Positions 17,984 through 25,776 are shown, counted from the stretch's first letter. The stretch: DNA of 64,000 bases from Pseudobdellovibrionaceae bacterium (GCA_947449255.1 CANFQX010000014.1:36093-100092); one strand, 5' to 3'. Made by a program: numbers and translations. The notes: generated by a model from the letters alone, not told the origin.

Positions 17984-18003
17984 GCCGTGAACACGGCATT
18001 TTT
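17984..18003 (+). terminator. Intrinsic terminator-like hairpin in the fumarase / MFS intergenic region
   Basis: GCCGT, loop GAAC, ACGGC, then ATTTTT. A compact GC-rich stem and T run on the plus strand, with no annotated plus-strand gene before it; it may end a short transcript coming from the G-rich stretch. Confidence 0.5.
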
Positions 18004-18012
18004 ATGACAAAC

Positions 18013-18065
18013 CGACGATCGTCGAGAACCTACCGAGGTCCGAAGCAGTATGCTTCTTGTACCTC
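18013..18065. other. 12-bp palindrome and adjoining two-part hairpin
   Basis: CGACGATCGTCG (18013-18024) is a perfect palindrome. Right after it, GAGGT (18035-18039) pairs with ACCTC (18061-18065), enclosing the perfect inner hairpin GAAGCA-GTA-TGCTTC (18042-18056). The arrangement suggests a structured RNA or protein-binding site. No known family recognised. Confidence 0.45.
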
Positions 18066-18114
18066 TATACATAACCTCCTAGACCTATAAGGACAAACAT
18101 ATAATATTTTGGTT

Positions 18115-18137
18115 ATCCATAAGAATATCTTATGGAT
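18115..18137. promoter_or_regulatory. Perfect 10-bp inverted repeat upstream of the OPA transporter gene
   Basis: ATCCATAAGA (18115-18124), three-base spacer ATA, TCTTATGGAT (18128-18137). It lies 128 bases before the transporter start codon. An operator for a dimeric regulator is the simplest reading; an RNA hairpin is also possible. Confidence 0.5.
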
Positions 18138-18264
18138 TAATAAAACAAGATTTTTCTTTAGAAAAGTTAAAATCTCCCTAATAGAAATCAATCACTTACC
18201 AGATTGCAAAATGATTACTTATGCTTTACGTTAGGCCGAAATTAAAAGATGGAGGCGATGCCTT

Positions 18265-19785
18265 ATGGCTCTGTTACTTTTGACACTTTGCCTGTCAGCT
18301 GTGATTTTCTTATATTTCGCAAACAATCCTCTCAATCATTCTCGAAAGTTTATGATCCGACGCTTCATAAATTGGTTCCCTCTGGGGATGAGCTACGCCT
18401 TCCTCTACATGGGAAGATACAATCTCAATGTTGCAAAAAATGCCTTAGGCGAAATGATGACCAAAGAACAATTTGGATTGATTTTTGCGGCGGGAACTAT
18501 CACCTATGGCTTCTCATTCCTTATTAATGGCCCTATCGTCGATAAAATAGGTGGTAAAAAAGGGATTCTTATTGCGACCCTTGGAGCCTCTGTCATGAAC
18601 CTTTGCATGGGCGGAGCCACTTACCTCTACATGATGGGACGCTTAAAAACAAACATGGTTGTGTTGTTTTCAGTTCTGTATGCTTTGAATATGTTTTTTC
18701 AAAGTTATGGCGCAGTTTCCATCATAAAAGTTAAAGCCTATTGGTTCCATGTTCGCGAAAGAGGTGTCTTTGGCGCTATCTTTGGAACATTAATATCTTT
18801 TGGCGTTTACTTCGCTTTTGACTGGGGACAGGCCATTGTTGAAGCTTCTCAACTGCATTCAACAAGCAACACTTGGTTTACAAGGACAATACAACACCTT
18901 TTCGCCATTGACACACTAACGACAAATGCAACGTGGTTGGTCTTTGTTATACCGGCATTTATTTTAATTCTTTGGGCTCTGGTTGATGTAGTGCTTTTGA
19001 AGGACTCACCAAAAGAGGCTAACTTTGACGATTTCGACACAGCTGACGCTTCGTCAGCTGATGACGAAAACGTCAAAATCACCATGAAATTAGTCTTAAA
19101 AAAAGTCTTCTCGACTCGAATTATGTATACGATTGCTCTTGTAGATTTTACATCGGGTGTCCTACGCAATGGAATAATGCAGTGGTATTTAGTCTTTGCA
19201 CACGAAATGAAAACTCAGAATCCAAGCTACTATCTTGGAACTGAATTTTTCACAAAAAACTGGGGTTTGCTCCTCTGTTTGACAGGAATTTTTGGTGGAT
19301 TTATTTCTGGCATTGTTTCCGATCGAGTTTACAACTCTCGGCGTGGGCCTCCTGCTGCAATAAATAATATGATAATGATTATTTTATTGATTGTGATGGC
19401 TTTTTTCCTAATGAAAGATCCCACGATTGTTGGCATTGCTGCTGTCATGATGACCTTGGCTGTCATTGGAGTGCATTCACTCATGTCTGGAACTGCAGCA
19501 GCTGATTTTGGTGGAAAGAAAATGACTGCAACGGCCTCTGGTATTGTGGATGGCTGCGTTTATCTTGGCAGCGGCATTCAATCATTAGCTATTGGATATC
19601 TCTCAGCCAAAAGCTGGCAATACTGGCCGCTCTTTCTGATCCCTTTTGCCATTCTGGGATTGTACCTTTCAATTAGCATGTGGCACGAACTGCCGGAAGC
19701 AACAAAAAAATATATTCTTAAAATGGAATTGGAAGAAAACAATAAATCCCTTGCAAAACAGGCTGTCACTGAATCCCCACTTTGA
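18265..19785 (+). CDS. MFS transporter of the OPA family (GlpT/UhpT-like)
   Basis: 506 residues with about 12 membrane segments. The start of the transporter body (FPLGMSYAFLYMGRYNLNVAKNALG) contains the GRYN(L)N motif of organophosphate:phosphate antiporters such as GlpT and UhpT, and the first cytoplasmic loop PIVDKIGGKKGI matches the MFS loop. A likely substrate is glycerol 3-phosphate or a sugar phosphate exchanged for phosphate. An extra hydrophobic segment precedes the family start (residues 2-20), and a large acidic central loop (about 250-275) is present. GGAGG stands nine bases before the ATG. It is preceded by the palindrome at 18115. Confidence 0.88.
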   Translation: MALLLLTLCLSAVIFLYFANNPLNHSRKFMIRRFINWFPLGMSYAFLYMGRYNLNVAKNALGEMMTKEQFGLIFAAGTITYGFSFLINGPIVDKIGGKKGILIATLGASVMNLCMGGATYLYMMGRLKTNMVVLFSVLYALNMFFQSYGAVSIIKVKAYWFHVRERGVFGAIFGTLISFGVYFAFDWGQAIVEASQLHSTSNTWFTRTIQHLFAIDTLTTNATWLVFVIPAFILILWALVDVVLLKDSPKEANFDDFDTADASSADDENVKITMKLVLKKVFSTRIMYTIALVDFTSGVLRNGIMQWYLVFAHEMKTQNPSYYLGTEFFTKNWGLLLCLTGIFGGFISGIVSDRVYNSRRGPPAAINNMIMIILLIVMAFFLMKDPTIVGIAAVMMTLAVIGVHSLMSGTAAADFGGKKMTATASGIVDGCVYLGSGIQSLAIGYLSAKSWQYWPLFLIPFAILGLYLSISMWHELPEATKKYILKMELEENNKSLAKQAVTESPL

Positions 19786-19839
19786 TTGATTTAGCTCATA
19801 AATAGCCCTCTCAATTTGTTTCTTCGCATAGTTTTGAAC

Positions 19840-19870
19840 GCCCTGTTGCTCCTCTCATAGGCTACAGGGC
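19840..19870 (+). promoter_or_regulatory. Inverted repeat in the leader of the universal stress protein gene
   Basis: GCCCTGT (19840-19846) and ACAGGGC (19864-19870), perfect 7-bp arms with a 17-base loop, 36 bases upstream of the start codon. It may instead be the terminator region of the preceding transporter gene, but no T run follows. Confidence 0.3.
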
Positions 19871-19905
19871 CAAATATAAACTAGCATCTAAAGAGAGGAC
19901 ACATT

Positions 19906-20880
19906 ATGAGAATCATCTGGGCCATGGATGCCTTCGAAGACAATAAAGAACTCAATAAAAAACTTGCTGAGACCTTAGCAACTGTGCACGAAAAGACAAA
20001 CGCACAGATCGAGCCCGTCTATCTCCTCCAGGAAAACGAGGTCATCCTTCCGACTTATGAAGCTCCAACATGGGTGACTGATCATTCAAAAACAGCTGAA
20101 ACATTGTTTAATGAAATTCTTGAAGACTATAAAATGCCTTTCCTCCAAAAACCTCATGTCATCCCCCATGCATCTCAGTCTCATGCCGGTTCTGCGAGCG
20201 TCCTCTCTGATTATGCAGAACGAACCAAAACTGATCTGATTCTAGTGGGTAGCCATGGACGCAAAGGCTTTCAAAGATTTATTTTAGGCAGTTTTGCAGA
20301 AAGCCTTCTCGTCCAATCAAAAATTCCAATTTTTCTAATTAGTTCTTATTGCACCCAACCAAGCAAAATACAAAACATCCTCTTTCCAACAGAATTTGGC
20401 GAGCATTCAAAAGAAAGCTTTCGCCATGTTGTGAAGTTGGCTCAGTTGTTTCAAGCCTCAATAACACTCCTTCATGCTATTCCTCGACCTATTGAAGGAG
20501 TCTTTGAAATGCACTCTGTACCAAGAACCTTTAGCTACAAGGGGCAAATGTCCACGCTAGAGCAAATCAGCGAAGATCAAATTGCCGTTGGGAACGCACA
20601 AGGTGAAAGGTGGAAAAACTGGGCAAAGAAGGACGGAGTTTTTTTGAATTATGTTATTGATCCAAGTTTTCAACCACTTGATAAACTGATTCACGACTGC
20701 ATCGTTTCAGAAAATATTGGTTTAGTTGTGATGGAAGCCCAAAGCGGCTCCATCAGTGCCACTTTACTGGGGAGTACTTTACGAAACGTCATTCGAACTG
20801 CAACTTGCCCAGTGTATGTCTTACCAAAACACTATTATGACCTTTTTGAAACTCAACCGCCCAAGGAAGCTCATTTTTAA
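19906..20880 (+). CDS. Tandem universal stress protein (two UspA domains)
   Basis: 324 residues made of two UspA-type domains: residues about 1-145 and 153-315. In the first, LILVGSHGRKGFQRFILGSFAESLL matches the ATP-binding G-(2)x-G-(9)x-G(S/T) motif; in the second the equivalent stretch (LVVMEAQSGSISATLLGSTLRNVI) keeps the GSTLRNVI end but has lost the first Gly-His part, so only domain 1 is expected to bind ATP. AGAGGAC lies a few bases before the ATG. Its end is 20 bases from the convergent LuxR-type gene. The trigger cannot be read from sequence. Confidence 0.9.
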   Translation: MRIIWAMDAFEDNKELNKKLAETLATVHEKTNAQIEPVYLLQENEVILPTYEAPTWVTDHSKTAETLFNEILEDYKMPFLQKPHVIPHASQSHAGSASVLSDYAERTKTDLILVGSHGRKGFQRFILGSFAESLLVQSKIPIFLISSYCTQPSKIQNILFPTEFGEHSKESFRHVVKLAQLFQASITLLHAIPRPIEGVFEMHSVPRTFSYKGQMSTLEQISEDQIAVGNAQGERWKNWAKKDGVFLNYVIDPSFQPLDKLIHDCIVSENIGLVVMEAQSGSISATLLGSTLRNVIRTATCPVYVLPKHYYDLFETQPPKEAHF

Positions 20881-20900
20881 ATTGAATGCCTCAGAGACAA

Positions 20901-21419
20901 CTAGCTACCACGCAGCTGAGAGGGCCGCATTGAAGAGGGCAGTTTTTTATAAGCATTGTTAAGATGGGTTTTTAGAGTTGCCTTTGATATAAATAATTTT
21001 TCAGCAATTTGATTGTTGGTGAAGCCATTTAAAACCAATTGCATAATTTGTGTTTCACTTTTGGTTAAGCCGCGCTCTAAAAGAAACTTTTCTTGCTTTT
21101 CGATTTTACCTTGGTTTTCATCCAAAGGATAAATGAAAGTTGAGATTTGAGTCCCATCGTTAAGGATCATTGCATCCACTTTGGAACCATCGATATCTGT
21201 ATTTTTAAAAACTTTCATACCTTGAGATATGGCTGAGCACTCTTCAACCTGATGATAAAGATTCATACAGCCTTTATCGCAAACACGCCCCTGTAAATTA
21301 CCACATAAGTTTAATGAGATTTGATTTTGAAAAACCACATTTTTTTCTAGGTCTTTAAGGCAAACCCCAATCGATTTATCAATTGAATCTAAATGTTGTT
21401 TTTTTTGATCTGAGCCCAT
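20901..21419 (-). CDS. LuxR-type HTH regulator with a Cys-rich N-terminal domain
   Basis: 172 residues. The C-terminal 55 (GLTKSETQIMQLVLNGFTNNQIAEKLFISKATLKTHLNNAYKKL) form a GerE/LuxR helix-turn-helix. The N-terminal part has Cys at about 20, 39, 47, 51 and 61, with a CGNL-(6)-CDKGC cluster that could bind a metal or an iron-sulfur cluster or sense redox. There is no receiver domain or autoinducer-binding domain. The frame runs on to 21512, but the ATG at 21417-21419 has TGAGG eight bases upstream. It faces the universal stress protein gene. Confidence 0.82.
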   Translation of the reverse strand: MGSDQKKQHLDSIDKSIGVCLKDLEKNVVFQNQISLNLCGNLQGRVCDKGCMNLYHQVEECSAISQGMKVFKNTDIDGSKVDAMILNDGTQISTFIYPLDENQGKIEKQEKFLLERGLTKSETQIMQLVLNGFTNNQIAEKLFISKATLKTHLNNAYKKLPSSMRPSQLRGS

Positions 21420-21528
21420 GTAAACCTCAAAAAATCTTTTGAAACACTTCTTTTTAAATTGAAGCCACGAATAAAATAAAAGAAATACCCTAACTGTTAT
21501 GCCACAAATCAATCCGAATTAACATCTA

Positions 21529-21548
21529 AAAGAGCTCAAAAGCTCTTT
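21529..21548. promoter_or_regulatory. Perfect 8-bp hairpin between the LuxR-type and TetR genes
   Basis: AAAGAGCT, loop CAAA, AGCTCTTT. It stands in the divergent promoter region, 110 bases from the LuxR-type start and 123 from the TetR start, so it may be an operator for one of the two. Confidence 0.35.
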
Positions 21549-21620
21549 CAAAAAAACCTTGAGTACTCTCTCCCGATACTTTTGAACGGACCATTGAATC
21601 CAGCAGCGGAGAGCTCGAAT

Positions 21621-21650
21621 ATGAATAAGAACGGAATTAACTTATTTTAA
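21621..21650 (+). promoter_or_regulatory. Possible leader peptide (9 codons) before the TetR gene
   Basis: ATG at 21621 with GGAGAG about seven bases upstream, then nine codons (MNKNGINLF) and TAA at 21648-21650, ending 11 bases before the Shine-Dalgarno of the TetR gene. The good ribosome site makes translation plausible, but a nine-codon frame can arise by chance. Confidence 0.3.
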
Positions 21651-21670
21651 ACCTCTAAAAGGAGGATCAA

Positions 21671-22312
21671 ATGGGCTCAGCATCCCTATCTCACCCACAA
21701 CCCCCAACACAAACAGGCCCTGAAAAAAAATATATGCTAAAGACCCCTGTCCAGAAGAGGTCTCGAGAAACTGTGGCCAGTATTGTTGAATCCTGCTCTA
21801 GATTATTAGTTCAGGATCCTTATCACTCTATTACCACTGATAAAATTGCTGAGCTTGCCGGAGTCAGCATCGGGTCCCTCTATCAGTTTTTTGCCAACAA
21901 AGAAGCTATTGTGGCTGCAGTTATTGATGACCTCCTACAAAAAGATTTGATTTATATTGAACAGAACTTATCGCAACTTCAAGGCGCGGAACTAGATTCA
22001 AAAATCAAGACCTTTGTAGAGATCGGATTCACCCGCTACCATGATAATCGCCCACTGCGTACAGCACTTCAAGGGGTTCAAGGAATGCTTGATTATTGGG
22101 AAACACGAAAAGGATTTTTCGAGCATTATCAACAGGCCGTTCTAAATTACTTGCCGAGTATGGCGGAAAGAGATCGCGAACTCGTTGCTCTCATCCTAGT
22201 CAGCTCTTTTAACAGCATCCTTCAATTGACTCTTTTAGGACCCCAATCTGCTGAAAGGGAGAATGCCGTGAAGAAAGAAGTCTACCTTTTATTCAGTCGC
22301 TACCTGCAATAG
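21671..22312 (+). CDS. TetR/AcrR family transcriptional regulator
   Basis: 213 residues. After a Pro-rich tail of about 25 residues comes the TetR DNA-binding domain: RETVASIVESCSRLL, then TTDKIAELAGVSIGSLYQFFANKEAIVAAV (HTH at about 55-85). The remaining 120 residues are the helical ligand-binding part, without a recognisable ligand type. AGGAGG sits six bases before the ATG. It directly precedes nitronate monooxygenase and probably controls it or the neighbouring genes; the inverted repeat at 22346-22383 is a candidate site. Confidence 0.92.
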   Translation: MGSASLSHPQPPTQTGPEKKYMLKTPVQKRSRETVASIVESCSRLLVQDPYHSITTDKIAELAGVSIGSLYQFFANKEAIVAAVIDDLLQKDLIYIEQNLSQLQGAELDSKIKTFVEIGFTRYHDNRPLRTALQGVQGMLDYWETRKGFFEHYQQAVLNYLPSMAERDRELVALILVSSFNSILQLTLLGPQSAERENAVKKEVYLLFSRYLQ

Positions 22313-22345
22313 TAAATACTGCTTGCATCCTTGATTCCTCCTCGT

Positions 22346-22383
22346 ATTCTTAGATTGAAATTGGAAAAAATTGGTCTAAGAAT
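22346..22383 (+). promoter_or_regulatory. Inverted repeat before the nitronate monooxygenase start
   Basis: ATTCTTAGA (22346-22354) and TCTAAGAAT (22375-22383), perfect 9-bp arms with a 20-base loop; CTCG / CGAG continues the stem beyond one mismatch. The AAGGAG that serves the downstream gene (22389-22394) lies at the foot. Operator for the TetR protein or a hairpin beside the ribosome site. Confidence 0.45.
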
Positions 22384-22407
22384 TCGAGAAGGAGCTTCCA
22401 AAAAATT

Positions 22408-23406
22408 ATGCTTAAAAAAATCAACACCTCATTCACAAAAATGATGAATATTGACTTCCCCATAATCGCTGCCCCCATGTTTTTGGTGAGCAACACTGAC
22501 TTGGTCACTCAAGCGAGCGAATGCGGGGGCATTGGCACTTTCCCGGCATTAAACTATCGACCTATTGAAAAATATGCTGAAGCTTTGAAAACCATAAAAA
22601 GCCAGACAAAGAAACCCATTGGCGTGAACATCATCGTCAACAAAAGCAACACTCGCCAAAATCAAGATTTAAAAATTGGCCTTGATGAAGGCGTAGAACT
22701 GTTTATCACTTCTTTGGGTAGCCCAAAAACAGTTATTGCGGAAGCACATAAAAATGGTGCCAAAGTATTTTGCGATGTGACCAACTTAGAACACGCTAAG
22801 AAAGTTCAAGACATGGGTGCCGATGGAGTCATTGCCGTTGGCTCTGGAGCCGGTGGACATGCTGGACCAATTTCTCCCTTAGTTTTAATTCCGTGGCTCA
22901 AAGCAAGTATGGATATTCCAATCATTGCCGCTGGAGGAATAGCCCATGGCTCAATGATAGCAGCTTGCTTAGCCTTGGGCGCATCAGGTGTAAGCATCGG
23001 AACACGCTTTATCGCCAGCAAAGAGGCGCAAGTTGATGAAGCCTATAAAAATGCCATTTTGACTTCAACACCAGAAGACATCGTCATGACTACTCGTGTA
23101 TCTGGCACTCCAGCCTCTGTCATAAATACACCCTACGTTCAAAAATTAGGCACTGATTTGCCTTGGGCCTTTAAAATATTGAAAGAGCATAAACTTACAA
23201 AAAAATACATGGTTCCATTGATTCATTTAATGGGAATGAACGCCCTAGAGGAAGCAGCAACAAAACCAACTTGGAAAACAGTATGGACTGCTGGCCAATC
23301 CGTCGGTTTGATTGACGATATTTTGAGCGTTAATGAAATTTATAATAAATTATTAACTGAGTATGATGAGGCTGTTAAGAATCTATCTCAGCTTGGTGTA
23401 GAATAA
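22408..23406 (+). CDS. Nitronate monooxygenase (2-nitropropane dioxygenase family)
   Basis: A 332-residue FMN-binding TIM barrel that oxidises alkyl nitronates; in several bacteria the family also includes enoyl reductase-like members. Seen: FPIIAAPMF at the start, then GVNIIVN, DGVIAVGSGAGGHAGP (FMN phosphate loop and conserved His), IAAGGIAHGSMIAACLALGASGVSIGTRFIAS, which is the most typical block. The Shine-Dalgarno AAGGAG is 13 bases from the ATG, longer than usual. The repeat copy 1 begins nine bases after the stop codon. Confidence 0.92.
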   Translation: MLKKINTSFTKMMNIDFPIIAAPMFLVSNTDLVTQASECGGIGTFPALNYRPIEKYAEALKTIKSQTKKPIGVNIIVNKSNTRQNQDLKIGLDEGVELFITSLGSPKTVIAEAHKNGAKVFCDVTNLEHAKKVQDMGADGVIAVGSGAGGHAGPISPLVLIPWLKASMDIPIIAAGGIAHGSMIAACLALGASGVSIGTRFIASKEAQVDEAYKNAILTSTPEDIVMTTRVSGTPASVINTPYVQKLGTDLPWAFKILKEHKLTKKYMVPLIHLMGMNALEEAATKPTWKTVWTAGQSVGLIDDILSVNEIYNKLLTEYDEAVKNLSQLGVE

Positions 23407-23414
23407 AACGATAA

Positions 23415-23575
23415 CAAACTGGCCCCTTAAATTGTTGATGGCATATCTTTAAACCAGCTGCCCTCGGGTATGACCTAGTCTGGCCATCCTGTGCAGCCTT
23501 TCTCAAGCGCATCGTGCGATTGAGAACTAAGTGCAAAATTAGGTAGTTACATCAACAATTTAAGGGGCCAGTTTG
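23415..23575. repeat. Dispersed structured repeat, copy 1 (161 bp)
   Basis: The two ends are perfect 26-bp inverted repeats (23415-23440 and 23550-23575). Inside is a second hairpin, CTCAA-g-CGCA / TGCG-a-TTGAG (23502-23524). A related copy lies at 54351-54517; both share the core ATCCTGTGCAGC followed by CTCAAGCGCATC. It contains no coding frame and lies between two convergent genes. Without flanking target-site duplication that I can see, it is either a non-autonomous mobile element (MITE-like) or a bidirectional terminator/processing module. Confidence 0.85.
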
Positions 23576-23602
23576 CATTATTTAAAATAAGCAGCTCAGT
23601 GC

Positions 23603-24085
23603 TCAAGATTTTATTCTATTTTTCACTGACAAGGTCAACTCATAGGTCATCACTGGATCAATATCACTTTTTGATGGAACAACAGCGTAACCTTTAATTT
23701 TCTTTTCTATTCGCTCAGTATTGTTTTTTGCTTCTTCGATCAATGAAATAACCTCTGAAACTTCTTCGCAAACAAAATGAACATCGCCATCAGCACGTTT
23801 CAAAAAGTTTGCCTTAAAATCTTTAAAAACAAAGTCAATTTTAAGTTTCCCCTCGTTGATTGCGACAACCGCCGGTGCGGCAACAGAAATCTCAGCACCA
23901 ACAGCCAAAGCAGCAAAATACATTGAGTTCAGATGATTTTTTGTTCGATAGCTGAGAGGAATTTTGACGATAAACTTTTCATCTGTCATTTCCACAACCC
24001 GTGGCGTACAGAATAAAATTAGGGGAACCTTCGCAAGGCCAAACATGTTTAAAAAAGCAGTAACTTTAAAAGTTTTTTTATTCAT
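23603..24085 (-). CDS. DUF4442 hotdog-fold protein
   Basis: 160 residues. The stretch RTKNHLNSMYFAALAVGAEIS is the signature of DUF4442 proteins, which have a hotdog thioesterase-like fold; FKDFKANFLKRADGDVHF is also typical. The protein probably binds an acyl thioester, but no activity can be claimed. It lies downstream of the TauE/DUF1634 genes on the same strand (71 bases) and ends 28 bases from repeat copy 1. Confidence 0.85.
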   Translation of the reverse strand: MNKKTFKVTAFLNMFGLAKVPLILFCTPRVVEMTDEKFIVKIPLSYRTKNHLNSMYFAALAVGAEISVAAPAVVAINEGKLKIDFVFKDFKANFLKRADGDVHFVCEEVSEVISLIEEAKNNTERIEKKIKGYAVVPSKSDIDPVMTYELTLSVKNRIKS

Positions 24086-24156
24086 CAGGAAATTCTAAAA
24101 CTGAAGTTTCCGAGGAGCTAGGATTTTATTTTCCGTCGGGGTCTAGTTTTATCCAA

Positions 24157-24540
24157 TTAGGCATTTAATCCCAAGCTAAAGCTAAAGATCAGCGCTAAGA
24201 GCACAAAAAAGGCCATCACTGTCATTTTATAATCTCTGCTAACTCCAAACAACACCACAGTAATAAAAACCCGTAGAAGGGGCAAAAGAACCAGCAAAGC
24301 TAAACCAAGAGTAGCAAAAATCATGGCTCTGTCATTCAAAATGATAGCCCATTCAAGCCTCTCTGTCAGAGACGATGCCTCATAATTTTGCAGCGCCCTC
24401 ACTTCATGATCACCATCGATAAGCATCCAAGCCCAGCCAGTAACTAAAAAAAAGCCCGCAGTAATAACACCTATTTTTAAAAAAACTCCAATATAATTCG
24501 CAATCTTCAGCTCTGCTTGTCTTGGACTTACTTTATTCAT
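24157..24540 (-). CDS. DUF1634 membrane protein, partner of TauE/SafE
   Basis: 127 residues with three membrane segments (about 18-40, 70-93 and 106-124). The form IGVFLKIGVITAGFFLVTGW and the LLVLLPLLRVFITVVLF stretch match DUF1634. Members are nearly always encoded next to a TauE/SafE permease, as here, with a 4-base overlap. It is thought to be a subunit or helper of the anion exporter, but this is inferred only from co-occurrence. Confidence 0.87.
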   Translation of the reverse strand: MNKVSPRQAELKIANYIGVFLKIGVITAGFFLVTGWAWMLIDGDHEVRALQNYEASSLTERLEWAIILNDRAMIFATLGLALLVLLPLLRVFITVVLFGVSRDYKMTVMAFFVLLALIFSFSLGLNA

Positions 24541-25355
24541 TCACTAAAACCCTTACTCATCATCTCAAAAGAAACTATAACAAGTACGATGACAAAAAAC
24601 TTTCGAATGCGACTTGCTGGAATCTTCACCATCACTAGAGATCCAATAAATGCTCCAACAAGTACACCAATGGCGACAGGCGCTGCGATTTCAGGCCTCA
24701 CGTCACCTCTCAAAAAAAAGGCACCCACACTGCCTGCGGCTGTCACTCCGATCATAAAAGTTGAGGTTGCCGACGACACCTTTATTGGCAGTTTCATCAC
24801 TGTATCCATAGCCAGTACTTTAAATATTCCACTGCCAATTCCCAATAAGGCCGACAAAATCCCTGCCCCAAACATCAAAAACAATCCTAGTGGTAACTGG
24901 GCCACATTGTAAGGTTTTAGATTTTCATCAACACCTAAATAGACACCAGACAACTGCAGGCTCTCAGACAAAGGATGATTAATTTCAACCTCTTGTGTTT
25001 CTCTTTGACTGAGCATCATAATGGCAGAAAGCATCAGCAACGCTCCAAAAATTAAATATAGAAAAGAGGACTTTATCGATGCAGAAATTAAAAAACCAAT
25101 AATAGCACCTAATACAGTTCCCGTTTCAAGGACGACTGCCAAACGCAAATTTGTCAGGCCCTCTTTTAAATAACCGATAGCAGCTCCTGATGAGGTCGCC
25201 ACAACTGAAATCAAACTGGCCGCGATGGCATAGCGAATATGAACATGAAAAAAGAGTGTCAATGCTGGAACTATAATGAGGCCACCGCCCAACCCCAGCA
25301 ACGCTCCTAAAAATCCTGCAAACACAGATATGAAAAGTAAAATCAATTCATCCAT
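24537..25355 (-). CDS. TauE/SafE family anion (sulfite/sulfoacetate) permease
   Basis: 272 residues with about eight membrane helices in two repeats. The first repeat begins with FAGFLGALLGLGGGLIIVP, and the second with AGILSALLGIGSGIFKVLAM, the duplicated Gly-rich motif of the family. Known members export sulfite, taurine or sulfoacetate products. The substrate here is open. It overlaps the DUF1634 gene by 4 bases; arfB is 19 bases upstream on the same strand. Confidence 0.9.
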   Translation of the reverse strand: MDELILLFISVFAGFLGALLGLGGGLIIVPALTLFFHVHIRYAIAASLISVVATSSGAAIGYLKEGLTNLRLAVVLETGTVLGAIIGFLISASIKSSFLYLIFGALLMLSAIMMLSQRETQEVEINHPLSESLQLSGVYLGVDENLKPYNVAQLPLGLFLMFGAGILSALLGIGSGIFKVLAMDTVMKLPIKVSSATSTFMIGVTAAGSVGAFFLRGDVRPEIAAPVAIGVLVGAFIGSLVMVKIPASRIRKFFVIVLVIVSFEMMSKGFSE

Positions 25356-25374
25356 TAAGAACTCGCTTCAATTT

Positions 25375-25776
25375 CTATGGTGCAACTTTTTTGCGCAATA
25401 ATTTATTTTCTGAAAGATGCTTTTTTGAATCCAAGCGCCTACGGACGGCACTTCGTTTGGGCTTGGTGGCCACTCGTCTTTTGGGAACAAAGAGGGCTTT
25501 TTTTAAAATAATTTGCAACTTATTGATGCAGGATGATCTATTTTGGTCTTGATCTCTGTGCTCGTCACTTCGAATAAGAATATCCCCATCGTCAGTCAGT
25601 TGCCCCGCAAGGTTTGCTGCCAGCCGTAATTTAACAGCTTCTGAAAATGCCTGAGAGCGTTGAAGATTCCAACGCAGTATCGCTGCTGAGTTGGTGCGAT
25701 TCACATTTTGACCACCGGGCCCTCTGGAGCGAGCATAAGTGAATTCTAATTCATGAAATGGTATAATAATATCCAT
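25375..25776 (-). CDS. arfB: ArfB, ribosome-rescue peptidyl-tRNA hydrolase
   Basis: ArfB frees ribosomes stalled on mRNAs without a stop codon by hydrolysing the peptidyl-tRNA. The GGQ motif is in RSRGPGGQNVNRT at about 17-29, as in release factors but without codon-recognition domains. The C-terminal basic tail (about 98-133, Lys/Arg-rich) is needed to enter the empty mRNA channel. A length of 133 residues fits. The gene is divergent from rny. Confidence 0.93.
   Translation of the reverse strand: MDIIIPFHELEFTYARSRGPGGQNVNRTNSAAILRWNLQRSQAFSEAVKLRLAANLAGQLTDDGDILIRSDEHRDQDQNRSSCINKLQIILKKALFVPKRRVATKPKRSAVRRRLDSKKHLSENKLLRKKVAP

Noticed and set aside
17896..18090. 64-residue plus-strand frame in the fumarase / transporter intergenic region
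   Set aside because: It starts inside the fumarase start, crosses the G-run and palindromes, and shows no protein-like pattern.
23415..23575. Insertion sequence with a transposase
   Set aside because: The element has terminal inverted repeats but only 161 bp and no coding frame, so at most a non-autonomous element.
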